IMG/VR virus record: IMGVR_UViG_3300045999_001639
Location: 1 to 31,438 of that record
DNA: 31,438 bases
Reading direction: 5' to 3' (one strand)
Source of the DNA: a virus
Below are positions 8,403-16,732 of this stretch, piece after piece. A program made the translations under genes and the position numbers. The first letter of the stretch is position 1, and each line of letters starts with the position of its first letter. The notes under the pieces were generated by a model. It ran no database searches and had not been told where the DNA came from. It worked only from the letters and a program-made list of their open reading frames with translations.

Positions 8403-9104
8403 ATGAAAAAGATTGTATTTACCGATATTCACAACCCTGATGGAGTATTAAATAAACCTAAACCTGCATCAGAATACATACCTGAATGGTATAAAAAAGC
8501 AAAACCGTATGTTTCCCCTGACGGAAAAAAAGCACCAACATTAGACGGAACACCCACAGCAACTATAAAAAGGTGTATGCCTGTTTTTGACATGATGACT
8601 GCTGGATATATTATGGAAACACCGTATGACATTTATGTAAGGCAAACTGAAACAGGGCCTTATTTTCAATGGGTAGAACAACCTGCTGTAGCGTTTCAGG
8701 CTATGGCTCAATTTCAAAATCACCCTTATTCAAGGGACATAAATTACGCAGTGCGTATTGAAATTCCTTGGAGCATTAAAACTCCTAAAGGTTGGTCAAT
8801 TATGGTGATGGAACCTCAACACCATGAACAAGGCCCTATAGAATGTGCCAGTGGAATAGTAGATACAGACACTTTTTCATTACCTTTTAACATGTTTCTT
8901 AAATTACGGGACCCTAAATTTGAAGGCATGATACCCGCAGGCACACCATTTTTACAGATTATCCCGTTTAAGAGGGAGGCATGGCAATCAAGATTGGGCG
9001 GCAAGAAAGAAAGAGAGAAATATCAAGCCGACTGGCGAAAGTTTCTTACTGTATTCTTTGACCGTTACAAAAAATTTTGGTGGGTTAAAAAAGAATACAA
9101 GTAG
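8403..9104 (+). CDS. Conserved phage protein of unknown function
   Basis: ATG 8403 is preferred over ATG 8379 because AGGAGGCGCT lies directly before it; the product is 233 residues. It opens IVFTDIHNPDGV and contains IPEWYKKAKPY, IKRCMPVFDMMTAGYIM, IEIPWSIKTPKGWSIMV and GIVDTDTFSLPFN. I recall proteins with this series (C-P-x-x-D-x-x-x-x-GY, PW-x-I-x-TP-x-G-x-S, G-x-VDTD-x-F) from marine and freshwater phages, often near tail-fibre genes, without known function. No catalytic motif, signal peptide or membrane segment is evident. It splits the glycine-rich fibre cluster together with the next gene. Confidence 0.7.
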   Translation: MKKIVFTDIHNPDGVLNKPKPASEYIPEWYKKAKPYVSPDGKKAPTLDGTPTATIKRCMPVFDMMTAGYIMETPYDIYVRQTETGPYFQWVEQPAVAFQAMAQFQNHPYSRDINYAVRIEIPWSIKTPKGWSIMVMEPQHHEQGPIECASGIVDTDTFSLPFNMFLKLRDPKFEGMIPAGTPFLQIIPFKREAWQSRLGGKKEREKYQADWRKFLTVFFDRYKKFWWVKKEYK

Positions 9105-9136
9105 TAACTAGCACTTTATTTTAAGGAGAATAAACA

Positions 9137-9507
9137 ATGGCACATTTCGCACAATTAGATAACAGCAATACTGTTTTACAGGTAATTGTTGTTGCTAATG
9201 AAGAACTACTTCTTGATGGAGTAGAGTCAGAAGTTAAAGGCGTTATTTTCTGCAAGTCTTTATTTGGTGAAGATACTAAGTGGGTTCAAACTTCTTACAA
9301 CGGCAACAAGCGTAAAAATTACGCAGGCATTGGTTTTACTTATGACCCAATTGCTGACCATTTTTATGCGCCACAACCATTCCCATCATGGGTATTGAAT
9401 GATGATGCTCTTTGGGAAGCGCCAGTTGCTTGCCCAACAGACGGCAAAAAATACATTTGGAATGAAGATAATCAGGAGTGGGACCTAGTAACAACTGAAG
9501 GTGCGTA

Positions 9508-9508
<1 letters not shown>
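9137..9508 (+). CDS. Conserved aquatic-phage protein, probable virion or fibre accessory
   Basis: The 123-residue protein has the pattern AHFAQLDNSNTVLQVIVVAN, then GVIFCKSLFG, WVQTSYNGNKRKNYAGIGFTYD, a FYAPQPFPSWVLND segment, and a C-terminal YIWNEDNQEWD. I recognise this series from many marine and cyanobacterial phages, where it is a common accessory gene of unknown function near tail genes. It starts behind TTAAGGAGAATAAACA, and its TAA overlaps the ATG of the third glycine-rich protein, so the two are translationally coupled. That coupling supports a role in fibre assembly or host contact. Confidence 0.72.
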
Positions 9509-10356
<848 letters not shown>

Positions 10357-10368
10357 TTTAAGGAGAGA

Positions 10369-11490
10369 ATGGTGGCAACTACCTACCGTTATTTATTTGT
10401 AGATTTACTAAGCAATACAATTATTGGTGAACTCCCATTAACAGGAGTTGCTTTTACACAGCAATTAAACCAAGCAGGAACTTTTACTGGTCACCTGCTT
10501 TTGTCTGGCATTGACACAGATAAATTCAATGTAGATAACTCAACCATTCCTGGCAAATGCGGCCTTTATGTGGACCGTGATGGCATCTTGGTATGGGGCG
10601 GGGTTATTTGGGGCCGCACATATAACAGTTCTGAACAAACTCTTTCCATTACAGCCCGTGAATGGATTTCATATTTTGAGCGTAGAAGAATTACGCAGAC
10701 AGTTGATTTTGCTGGCATAGACCAATTAGTTGTGGCTAAGACTTTAATTGAAGATGCTCAGGCTGTTCCTTACGGTGACATTGGCATTGGCTATAACTCA
10801 GAAGGTGAAACAACTTCAGGCATTTTAATTGACCGCGTTTACTATTACTATGAATTAAAAAATGTATTTCAGGCTATTCAAGACCTATCCCGTCAATCAG
10901 ATGGCTTTGATTTTCATATTGATATTGCCTATGACGCTATTACAGATTTGCCTATTAAATCTTTTAACACTTACTACCCGCGCAGTGGCCTTGTTTATAG
11001 CGTTGGTGACATCAATGTGCCTGTATTTACTTTACCTGCTGGCAACATTGTTGAATATGAATACCCTGAAGATGGTTCAATTACTGCTAACTCAATTTAT
11101 GCAATTGGCGCTGGTTCAAATGAAGGCAAACTTATTTCTAACGCTCAACACCCAACTATTTTTACAGACGGTTGGGCGCTTTTAGAGGACCAAGTTAATT
11201 ACTCAGATGTTACTGACCAAACCGTTTTAGATAATCTGGCTATGGGCGCAATCAACGCTTTTGTTACACCGCCAATTACTATGAAAGTTGTAGTGCCTGC
11301 TTATGTGGACCCTGTTTACGGGACCTATGAAGTAGGAGATGATGCCCGCATTATTATTACTGATGACCGTTTTCCTAACGGCTTAGATGCCATTTACCGT
11401 ATTGTGGGTTCAAGTGTAGAACCTGGTGAAGATGGGCCTGAACGCGTTACGCTATCTTTAACTACTGGAACAGAAAGCGAAATTGTGTAA
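10369..11490 (+). CDS. Baseplate hub/minor tail protein (Gp37-like)
   Basis: The 373-residue protein begins YRYLFVDLLSNTIIGELPLTGV, followed by FTQQLNQAGTFTGHLLL, YVDRDGILVWGGVIWGRTYNS and ITAREWISYFERRRI. This order is characteristic of the siphovirus ReqiPepy6 Gp37-like family of actinophage minor tail proteins, related to baseplate hub and tail-associated lysin scaffolds. The C-terminal half (VVVPAYVDPVYGTYEVGDDARIII, YRIVGSS) has the usual OB-like beta domain. No hydrolase motif is apparent. RBS AGGAGAG precedes ATG 10369; the GTG at 10372 is an alternative start. Confidence 0.77.
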   Translation: MVATTYRYLFVDLLSNTIIGELPLTGVAFTQQLNQAGTFTGHLLLSGIDTDKFNVDNSTIPGKCGLYVDRDGILVWGGVIWGRTYNSSEQTLSITAREWISYFERRRITQTVDFAGIDQLVVAKTLIEDAQAVPYGDIGIGYNSEGETTSGILIDRVYYYYELKNVFQAIQDLSRQSDGFDFHIDIAYDAITDLPIKSFNTYYPRSGLVYSVGDINVPVFTLPAGNIVEYEYPEDGSITANSIYAIGAGSNEGKLISNAQHPTIFTDGWALLEDQVNYSDVTDQTVLDNLAMGAINAFVTPPITMKVVVPAYVDPVYGTYEVGDDARIIITDDRFPNGLDAIYRIVGSSVEPGEDGPERVTLSLTTGTESEIV

Positions 11491-11717
11491 TGGCATACAT
11501 CAATCAACCTGCTGATTTGCGTTCTTTGTTTACTGATTTAAGCAACCGTATTACTAAATTAGAAAACGCTACCCGTTTTACCGCTCCCAATGTAAACATT
11601 ACTACCAATGAACCTGACAACCCTAGAGTTGGGGATATATATTACGATTTAGAAGATGAAGTATTGGTGTATTGGAATGGGACTGATTGGTATAAATTAA
11701 CGCAATCAATTTATTGA
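11490..11717 (+). CDS. Small tail-associated protein
   Basis: A 75-residue protein whose ATG overlaps the stop of the hub-like gene (TAATGG). It has a short helix with heptad character (LRSLFTDLSNRITKLENA) followed by NPRVGDIYYDLEDEVLVYWNGTDWYKL. The second part is the GD-x-YY...YNG..W motif found on fibre-associated proteins, also present in this window at 28097 and 28798. It is therefore probably a minor virion protein that trimerises through the N-terminal coil. Confidence 0.62.
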   Translation: MAYINQPADLRSLFTDLSNRITKLENATRFTAPNVNITTNEPDNPRVGDIYYDLEDEVLVYWNGTDWYKLTQSIY

Positions 11718-11736
11718 TTTTGCTAACATTACTTTT

Positions 11737-11988
11737 ATGAACCTAACGCTTGATACTGCCCTTGCGCTTGCTCAACTTATTTCGCTTGTAATTCTTTTAC
11801 CTGCTGGAGCGTTCAAAGCGTGGCGCAAAATAGACATGCGTTTAACCTCCCAAGACACAAAATTAGCAAGAATTGAATACGCTTTATTTAATGAAGGCAG
11901 AGGTATGGAACAACAATTAAAAGAAGTTCACCGTAATCAACAAGCAGTAATTACGGACTTGGCGGTTTTGAAAGCCAAAAGTGCTTAG
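11737..11988 (+). CDS. Small membrane protein, holin/lysis accessory candidate
   Basis: The 83-residue protein has one hydrophobic segment (ALAQLISLVILLPAGAF) close to the N-terminus and a charged helical C-terminal part with coiled-coil character. One N-terminal membrane span plus a cytoplasmic helix resembles XhlA-type haemolysin accessory proteins, but I cannot assign it firmly. No Shine-Dalgarno site is visible; TAACAT (11724-11729) seven bases before the ATG could be the -10 box of a leaderless transcript. It overlaps the next gene by eight bases. Confidence 0.55.
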   Translation: MNLTLDTALALAQLISLVILLPAGAFKAWRKIDMRLTSQDTKLARIEYALFNEGRGMEQQLKEVHRNQQAVITDLAVLKAKSA

Positions 11989-12172
11989 GGTTTTAGTGGG
12001 AGGCATATTATTAACATCATTACTCACTGGTTGCAGTTATCAAGGGTGGGTGCGTTACCCATGTCAAGAATATGAAAACTGGGAAAAAGCACAATGTAAC
12101 CCGCCGCAATGTGAGGCACTTGGTCAATGCACAAAAGACTTACTTCCAGAAGTGGAGATTAACAATGGCTAG
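11981..12172 (+). CDS. Small phage lipoprotein
   Basis: Starting at GTG 11981, the 63-residue product has a short hydrophobic leader, LRVLVGGILLTSLL, then a lipobox LTGC, so Cys18 would be lipid-modified after signal peptidase II cleavage. The mature part has five further cysteines (YPCQEYENW, AQCNPPQCEALGQC). Similar Cys-rich lipoproteins occur in the lysis regions of aquatic phages. It could act as a spanin-like or envelope factor, but in an actinobacterial host without a classical outer membrane this is uncertain. Confidence 0.6.
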   Translation: MLRVLVGGILLTSLLTGCSYQGWVRYPCQEYENWEKAQCNPPQCEALGQCTKDLLPEVEINNG

Positions 12173-12449
12173 AAAGAGATTTACTCCTGAAGAATTACAC
12201 GCCCGTTTAATTGTAACTATTGGCATTGTGTTAGCGGTTGTGTTTGCTGTATCAGTAAGCAGTATGTTGTATGCGCTGTTATTTATTACACAGCCAATGG
12301 CCCAAGCGCCTAATGATGCGGCTTTTATTGACCTTGTTTCCACGCTAACCGTATTTTTAACTGGAACTCTCGCGGGCATAGTCAGCGCCAATGGGTTAAA
12401 ATCTAAGCCAAAGCCAAAGGAAGGTGAAATTGATGACTCAAGCAAATGA
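12165..12449 (+). CDS. Two-span membrane protein, holin candidate
   Basis: ATG 12165 lies behind GTGGAGATTAACA and is preferred to the ATG at 12072, which lies inside the lipoprotein gene. The product has 94 residues with two hydrophobic segments (LIVTIGIVLAVVFAVSVSSMLYALLFI and FIDLVSTLTVFLTGTLAGIV), a basic N-terminus and a basic/acidic C-terminus. Size, topology and the overlap with the endolysin gene are those of a class II holin. A second holin-like gene lies just after the endolysin at 12945, so which one is the holin remains open. Confidence 0.62.
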   Translation: MARKRFTPEELHARLIVTIGIVLAVVFAVSVSSMLYALLFITQPMAQAPNDAAFIDLVSTLTVFLTGTLAGIVSANGLKSKPKPKEGEIDDSSK

Positions 12450-12942
12450 GTTTATTGCTGTTGCACTTGCAGAAGTAGGGACCATTGAAGGCCCTAAAGA
12501 TAATGAAACAAAATATGGGAAATTTACTAAGGCTAATTTCTTACCTTGGTGTGGAAGTTTTGTTATGTGGTGCGCTAATGAGATAGGACTTAAAATTCCT
12601 AATTGCGTTTCAACTGTTGCTGGCGCTACTGCGTTTCAAAAGAATGGCAGATGGCAAGACGCTGAAACCGCTACTCCTGAGCCTGGAGATATTGTATTTT
12701 TTGATTTTCCTGGTGACGGCGTAACTGGCATTAGCCATGTAGGTATTGTAATTAAAGACAAAGGTGACGGAACTGTTGTTTGCGTTGAAGGTAATACTTC
12801 TTCTGATAAAAAAGGTAGCCAACGCAACGGCGGGGAAGTCTGTAAAAAGGTTCGCGCCTATAAAAAGAAGAACGGTAGCAAGGTTCTTCCTTCAAAACCC
12901 GTATCCGTAGTAGGCTTTGGCAAGCCAAAATTTAAGGAGTAA
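12433..12942 (+). CDS. Endolysin with CHAP amidase/peptidase domain
   Basis: ATG 12433 is favoured because AAGGAAGG ends eight bases upstream; GTG 12424 would add three residues. The 169-residue protein is essentially one CHAP domain. The catalytic Cys40 is in PWCGSFVMWC, the His102 in GISHVGIV, and Glu119/Asn121 in VEGN. EPGDIVFFDF between them is typical. It would cleave cell-wall peptide bonds for host lysis. The C-terminal 30 residues are basic (KKVRAYKKKNGSK) and may bind cell wall polymers; no recognisable separate binding domain is present. It overlaps the upstream holin-like gene by 17 bases. Confidence 0.88.
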   Translation: MTQANEFIAVALAEVGTIEGPKDNETKYGKFTKANFLPWCGSFVMWCANEIGLKIPNCVSTVAGATAFQKNGRWQDAETATPEPGDIVFFDFPGDGVTGISHVGIVIKDKGDGTVVCVEGNTSSDKKGSQRNGGEVCKKVRAYKKKNGSKVLPSKPVSVVGFGKPKFKE

Positions 12943-12944
12943 AA

Positions 12945-13199
12945 ATGAACGCAAAAATTAAATTAGCCCTAGAGTCATACGCCCGCTCATTTGTTGTAGC
13001 GGCTATTGCTGTTTACAGCGCTGGAGAAACAGACATTAAGGCAATTGCTATTGCTGGACTAGCCGCTATTGCGGGTCCTGCAATCCGCGCAATCAATCCA
13101 TCTGACCCTGCATTTGGTCTAATTGCTGACAAAGTAGATGTAGAAATTAAAGCGCTTGCTAAGAAATCTGCAAAGAAAGCAGTTAAGAAGAAGGCATAA
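12945..13199 (+). CDS. Holin-like small membrane protein
   Basis: An 84-residue product behind TTTAAGGAGTAAAA. It has two moderately hydrophobic Ala/Ile-rich stretches (ARSFVVAAIAVYSAG and IKAIAIAGLAAIAGPAI), then NPSDPAFGLIAD and a strongly basic tail ending AKKSAKKAVKKKA. Many phages carry a holin-type protein of this shape immediately next to the endolysin. The Lys-rich tail is the cytoplasmic C-terminal signature of holins. Function is inferred from topology and context. Confidence 0.65.
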   Translation: MNAKIKLALESYARSFVVAAIAVYSAGETDIKAIAIAGLAAIAGPAIRAINPSDPAFGLIADKVDVEIKALAKKSAKKAVKKKA

Positions 13200-13201
13200 A
13201 G

Positions 13202-13221
13202 TTTCCCGCCTCCATGGGAAA
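13202..13221 (+). terminator. Hairpin directly after the lysis module
   Basis: TTTCCC (13202-13207) pairs with GGGAAA (13216-13221) around an eight-base loop, two bases after the stop codon of the holin-like gene. There is no T-run directly after it, so it may work with the second hairpin at 13230. Confidence 0.5.
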
Positions 13222-13229
13222 GCACACCT

Positions 13230-13256
13230 GAGCATGTGTCTAAACTGCTCCTTTTT
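13230..13256 (+). terminator. Second hairpin with T-run after the lysis module
   Basis: GAGCA (13230-13234) pairs with TGCTC (13246-13250) and is followed by CTTTTTC. It has the shape of a weak intrinsic terminator closing the late tail and lysis operon. Confidence 0.5.
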
Positions 13257-13294
13257 CATTTTATGATGTAACCTTATGGTTGAGGCTAGGAGGC
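13248..13294 (+). promoter_or_regulatory. Second TATGATGTAA element with RBS
   Basis: CTCCTTTTTCATTTTATGATGTAA is followed by AGGAGGCA before ATG 13299. TATGAT (13262-13267) could be a -10 box. The match to 848-895 in order, spacing and sequence is close, and both copies follow a terminator hairpin. No -35 box is evident. Confidence 0.5.
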
Positions 13295-13298
13295 AATC

Positions 13299-13538
13299 AT
13301 GGGTTTAGCAGACCGTATGCAAGAAATAATAAAATCACAAAAGCCTGTAGGTATATGTTCTTATCAGGCTCTTTATGACTCACTTCCAATAACGGAACAA
13401 AAAGCATTAGATAGCGCAATTAAATTAAATTATTCTCAAAATGTAATTGTAAGAGCGTTAAGGGCTGAAGGCTATAAATGTAGTGCCGATAGTATGCGAG
13501 CGCATTTTAAGGGTCAATGTAAATGTCCAAAAGAGTAA
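13299..13538 (+). CDS. Small helix-turn-helix-like protein
   Basis: A 79-residue protein with a helical middle (ITEQKALDSAIKLNYSQNVIVRALRAEGYKCSADSMRAH) that looks like a small DNA-binding domain, followed by FKGQCKCPKE with two cysteines. Position at the head of a new operon after a terminator would suit a regulator, but the fold is a guess from helix spacing. The ATG follows TAGGAGGCAATC. Confidence 0.6.
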   Translation: MGLADRMQEIIKSQKPVGICSYQALYDSLPITEQKALDSAIKLNYSQNVIVRALRAEGYKCSADSMRAHFKGQCKCPKE

Positions 13539-13774
13539 ATGACATTCTTGCTGATAGGCAAGAAATTCATGGAGATGCTCACACCAATTTTGTAATGATT
13601 GGGCGCATCTGGGGAGCGCTTTTGCAAATAGAAAACATTCCTCCACATGTAGTAGCACTTATGTATGACGCTGGAAAATCAGTGCGTTGTATAGCAAACC
13701 CACAACATGAGGATAATTGGCTAGATAAGGCGGGTTATACCCATCACGGCATGGAGATAGCCAATGAGTCTTAA
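13523..13774 (+). CDS. DUF6378-like phage protein
   Basis: This 83-residue protein has the order ILADRQEIHGDAHTNFVMIGRIW, IPPHVVALMYDAGKSVRCIANPQHEDNWLDKAGY. The R-x-x-x-HGD opening, the central M-x-x-x-K-x-x-R, and DNW-x-D-x-AGY ending match the DUF6378 family, small phage proteins related in pattern to MazG-like all-alpha nucleotide pyrophosphohydrolases. Metal-ligand Glu residues of true MazG are not all visible, so activity is uncertain. It overlaps both neighbours, implying one operon. Confidence 0.68.
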   Translation: MSKRVNDILADRQEIHGDAHTNFVMIGRIWGALLQIENIPPHVVALMYDAGKSVRCIANPQHEDNWLDKAGYTHHGMEIANES

Positions 13775-14798
13775 AGACCAATTTGAAGAAATGCCAGATG
13801 GCATTGAGTCAGAAGATGTAAAAGAATTACGCAATGCGTTAATGCGCGTTCAAAAACAATTAAAACAATCTAAAGAACGCAATGAAGATTTAGTATTTGC
13901 TACAAAACAAGCGGCTTATGATGCCATGCTGACATTTGGCAAAGTTATGCCAGTGCCAGAAGTCAAAATTGATAAACGCAAAACCAAAGGTGAAATAGCC
14001 CTATGGCACATGACAGATTGGCAAGGTGCTAAACGCACCGTTTCATACAACTCAGAGATTATGCGTGACCGCGTTTTACAATTTGCTACAAAGGCTGTTG
14101 CAATTACAGAAATTCAAAGAGCAGACCACCCTGTTAAAGATGTAACTATTGCTTTTGGTGGTGACATGGTTGAAGGTTTGTTTAATTTTCCTACTCAAGC
14201 GTTTGAAGTTGATAGCACTTTGTTTGAACAATATGTAAATGTGTCGCGTTTGATTGTTGATGTAGTCCGTTTTGCGCTGGCTAATTATGAAAAGGTTACG
14301 GTAGTTCCTGAATGGGGAAATCACGGGCGCATTGGTTCCAAGCGTGACAATGTTCCGCGCTCAGATAATTTTGACCGCATGTGCTATGAACTAGCAAAGC
14401 AACTATTAGCAGGAGAAAAACGCCTTACCTGGCAAGATTGCCCTGAAGATATTCAACGCATTGAGATTGGCAATTACCGCGCATTGCTTATTCACGGTGA
14501 TGAAGTAGGCCGCAATGGTTTTGCTTCTCCTGGTGCAATTGTTAATCATGTGTCCCGTTGGCTTTCAGGTTCTTATGACTGGAATTTTAGAGATTGTTAC
14601 ATTGGGCATTACCACACGCACAATGAATGGGCGCTACCTAACGGGCTTGGTTCTGTTTACCAGACAGGTTCTACTGAGTCGGACAATCGCTACGCAGGTG
14701 TAATGCTTGCCGCTAGTGCTACGCCATCACAGCGTTTGCATTTTATTGACCCTGAAAAAGGCCGCGTTACTGCCGCTTACAAAGTTTGGCTTGATTAG
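13764..14798 (+). CDS. Calcineurin-like metallophosphoesterase
   Basis: The 344-residue protein has all blocks of the superfamily in order: HMTDWQGA (D85, with an H-x-x-D variant of the usual D-x-H), GGDMVEG (D134), WGNHGR (N186, H187), IHGDE (H244) and GHYHTH (H282, H284). The first 70 residues form a helical extension (RVQKQLKQSKERNEDL). Phage enzymes of this kind act as phosphodiesterases or DNA-end nucleases related to SbcD/Mre11. No partner SbcC-type ATPase is present. Its stop codon overlaps the stop of the convergent proteasome-like gene. Confidence 0.85.
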   Translation: MSLKDQFEEMPDGIESEDVKELRNALMRVQKQLKQSKERNEDLVFATKQAAYDAMLTFGKVMPVPEVKIDKRKTKGEIALWHMTDWQGAKRTVSYNSEIMRDRVLQFATKAVAITEIQRADHPVKDVTIAFGGDMVEGLFNFPTQAFEVDSTLFEQYVNVSRLIVDVVRFALANYEKVTVVPEWGNHGRIGSKRDNVPRSDNFDRMCYELAKQLLAGEKRLTWQDCPEDIQRIEIGNYRALLIHGDEVGRNGFASPGAIVNHVSRWLSGSYDWNFRDCYIGHYHTHNEWALPNGLGSVYQTGSTESDNRYAGVMLAASATPSQRLHFIDPEKGRVTAAYKVWLD

Positions 14799-15382
14799 TC
14801 CACATATTGAATTTCAATTACCACTGGCGGCGCACAAAAAGCGTTCCATTGGCAAGCAATTTCAACTGCTCTCTTAACAATTTTTCTTGCTTCTTTAGGA
14901 TTGTCTTTGCATTTATCAATTCCCAACGCAACCATTACGCCCAATGAAATATCTCCACCGCTACCAAAAACATAAGTTCCGCGTATATCTCTATCCCAAC
15001 CGTAATCAATATTTATTGGGTAAATAACTCCTTGCACTGCAACCAAAAATGCTGAGTCGGTCCAAGCCGCTTCACCTTCCCATTTAGAGTCAAAACCAGA
15101 GTCAATAAAATGGTCACGCAATTCAGGAATAAAACCCTGGGTCATAAACTCATCTAACTTTTGAATAGAAGTAAACTCAGGTGGCGCGGGTGGAACCCAA
15201 CCTTGTTGAATGAGATTGCCGCCACGGGTAGCGCCAGTAATTGCAAAAATGTAATCACCTTCATTGTCCCAAGACACTTTTGGATTAGAAAGAATGATGT
15301 GGCTTCCATTGTCATCTGTAGCCCGTGAGTCAGCGCCAATAATGGCAAACCCGTTGCCCTGGAACGCGGCAAGTGTGGTCAT
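14795..15382 (-). CDS. Proteasome beta/HslV-like Ntn-hydrolase
   Basis: The only minus-strand gene; ATG at 15382 follows GGGAGGCCCA, giving 195 residues. After Met1 the protein reads TTLAAF...GFAIIGADSRAT. Taking Thr2 as the mature Thr1 nucleophile puts Asp18 exactly at the Asp17 position of proteasome beta subunits; Lys35 falls at 34, one off the canonical Lys33. GSGG at 140-143 corresponds to the SGG that contributes the Ser129-type residue. There is no long propeptide, as in HslV and some archaeal-type subunits. It could form a peptidase ring or interfere with the host proteasome. It lacks an adjacent ATPase or tagging gene. Family recognition is firm, substrate unknown. Confidence 0.82.
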   Translation of the reverse strand: MTTLAAFQGNGFAIIGADSRATDDNGSHIILSNPKVSWDNEGDYIFAITGATRGGNLIQQGWVPPAPPEFTSIQKLDEFMTQGFIPELRDHFIDSGFDSKWEGEAAWTDSAFLVAVQGVIYPINIDYGWDRDIRGTYVFGSGGDISLGVMVALGIDKCKDNPKEARKIVKRAVEIACQWNAFCAPPVVIEIQYVD

Positions 15383-15433
15383 TGGGCCTCCCTAAATAGG
15401 TGTAAATCTTCTCACGCCACGCCGTTTTTTGCA
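15383..15433. promoter_or_regulatory. Divergent intergenic space
   Basis: This stretch separates the minus-strand proteasome-like gene from the early rightward operon. It carries the minus-strand RBS and should carry its promoter, but I can see no convincing -35/-10 pair. CCACGCCGTTTTTTG (15416-15430) has a T-run without a clear stem. Confidence 0.3.
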
Positions 15434-15492
15434 GGTGCTTGTATTTGTCAGTAGGGGTCTATACATTACGCCTTAACCAGAGCCACAGGCTC
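15434..15492 (+). promoter_or_regulatory. Early promoter unit C with 5' hairpin
   Basis: GGTGCTTGTATTTGT (15434-15448) is shared with units at 20007 and 20969. TTGTAT (15439-15444) is a possible -35 box, and TATACATT (15460-15467) a -10 at slightly short spacing. About 42 bases after CTTGTA lies a hairpin GAGCC-ACA-GGCTC (15480-15492), then TGGAGGAATAG before ATG 15515. The hairpin would be at the very start of the transcript. Confidence 0.6.
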
Positions 15493-15514
15493 ACTACAAA
15501 TGGAGGAATAGATT

Positions 15515-16114
15515 ATGGCAAATTACAAAGGACCATTGGATTACATTGATGTGGCAACCCGCATTGTTGAATTCCGTGAAAAGTTTCCGCAGGGTTCATT
15601 ACAACCATGGAAAGACCCTTATGTTGAAAAGGTAGAAATGCCTGATGGCAAAATTAAATCTTTTATGGTTTACAGCGCGGCGGCTTATCGCTCACCAGAT
15701 GACAAACTGCCTGGTGTTGGTTATGCCTGGGAACCAATTCCAGGACCAACCAATTTTACCCGTGACTCAGAATTACAAAATGCAGAAACAGCCGCATGGG
15801 GTCGCGCAATGGTGGCGGCGCTTGCAGTAGATACAAAGAAAGGCATTGCATCTTCTGAAGAAGTTCGCAACCGTCAGACTTCTGCTCCTGCGCCAGTAGA
15901 AAAAAAGATTACGGTAGCCCGCGTTTATACTAATGAAGAAATAAATATGGCTGTTGCAACAATTACTGCTGTATCAGTGTGTGATGATGTTGAACAACTA
16001 CGCACCATCTGGCAAACAAATGTTGATTTGTTAGATGCGGCTACACCTGAAGGAACATTGAAAGATGCAATTAACACACGCAAATCCATACTAGATGCAA
16101 AGGAAAATGCTTAA
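15515..16114 (+). CDS. Probable single-strand annealing recombinase (ERF/Sak-like)
   Basis: A 199-residue protein, first gene of the early operon. Residues 1-40 read YKGPLDYIDVATRIVEFREKFP; the core contains SAAAYRSPDDKLPGVGYAWE, then SELQNAETAAWGRAMVAALAVDTKKGIASSEEVRNRQ. The ETAAWGRA-x-x-AL block resembles the conserved helix of ERF/Sak single-strand annealing proteins. A C-terminal domain (TNEEINMAVATITA) follows a Pro/Ala linker. A RecB-like nuclease (17078), RusA (19579) and SSB (24277) support a recombination role. It is not identified beyond this pattern. Confidence 0.65.
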   Translation: MANYKGPLDYIDVATRIVEFREKFPQGSLQPWKDPYVEKVEMPDGKIKSFMVYSAAAYRSPDDKLPGVGYAWEPIPGPTNFTRDSELQNAETAAWGRAMVAALAVDTKKGIASSEEVRNRQTSAPAPVEKKITVARVYTNEEINMAVATITAVSVCDDVEQLRTIWQTNVDLLDAATPEGTLKDAINTRKSILDAKENA

Positions 16115-16395
16115 TGAGTAAAAAAGAAAACAAGTTTCAACCGTCAGCAGGATTTGTTGTTGCGGTTCACATGAATTCATTAGGTATTAGAGCCGTTGCT
16201 AAAGAACTAGATATTTTTCCTGAAGTTCTTGGTGAGGCTATGGACCGCGCAGGTTTTCAGTTTGCGGCAGACCCATTTAATTTAACCAGTGATGCAACTG
16301 GACTTATCAAACTACAAGCCCGCCATGAAACAGAAGGCCTACAAGTTGTAAGGGAGGAATCTGATGACTCAGATAGTGACACCAGCACAAATTGA
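16114..16395 (+). CDS. Hypothetical phage protein
   Basis: The 93-residue product starts with the ATG of TAATGAG overlapping the preceding stop. A central helical section (MNSLGIRAVAKELDIFPEVLGEAMDRAGF) has HTH-like spacing; the C-terminus is an acidic Asp/Ser tail (EESDDSDSDTSTN), part of which is encoded in DNA shared with the next gene. Function not recognised. Confidence 0.6.
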   Translation: MSKKENKFQPSAGFVVAVHMNSLGIRAVAKELDIFPEVLGEAMDRAGFQFAADPFNLTSDATGLIKLQARHETEGLQVVREESDDSDSDTSTN

Positions 16396-16732
16396 GGCCC
16401 GTCTTTATGCGCTATCAAAAGAAATTGATGAGGCGCATGAAGAAATGGCTAAGGCTGAGGCTGATTACAACCAGGCTAAATCTCAGTATGAAATTTCTAT
16501 GGCTAAAAGCCGTATGACTTATGCTTCTAAATCTTCACCAACTGGCAAGAATTACACAGTCCAAGAGCGTGATGATTTAGCCCTAATTGATAATGAACAA
16601 TTACACATGCACATTGGTATTACAGAGGCCATTGTTAAAGCCGCTCGCGCCAATGCTTCCCGCATTAAGACCCAAGTAGAAATTGCTCGCTCTATTGGCA
16701 CATCAGTGCGAACAAGTATGGATTTAACATGA
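16364..16732 (+). CDS. Coiled-coil phage protein of unknown function
   Basis: ATG 16364 lies behind AAGGGAGGAATC and inside the end of the previous gene (32-base overlap). The 122-residue product is mostly helical, with heptad-like IEARLYALSKEIDEAHEEMAKAEADYNQAKSQYE, and a second helical part TEAIVKAARANASRIKTQVEIARSI. No cysteine or catalytic motif. Probably a structural or regulatory coiled-coil. Confidence 0.65.
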   Translation: MTQIVTPAQIEARLYALSKEIDEAHEEMAKAEADYNQAKSQYEISMAKSRMTYASKSSPTGKNYTVQERDDLALIDNEQLHMHIGITEAIVKAARANASRIKTQVEIARSIGTSVRTSMDLT

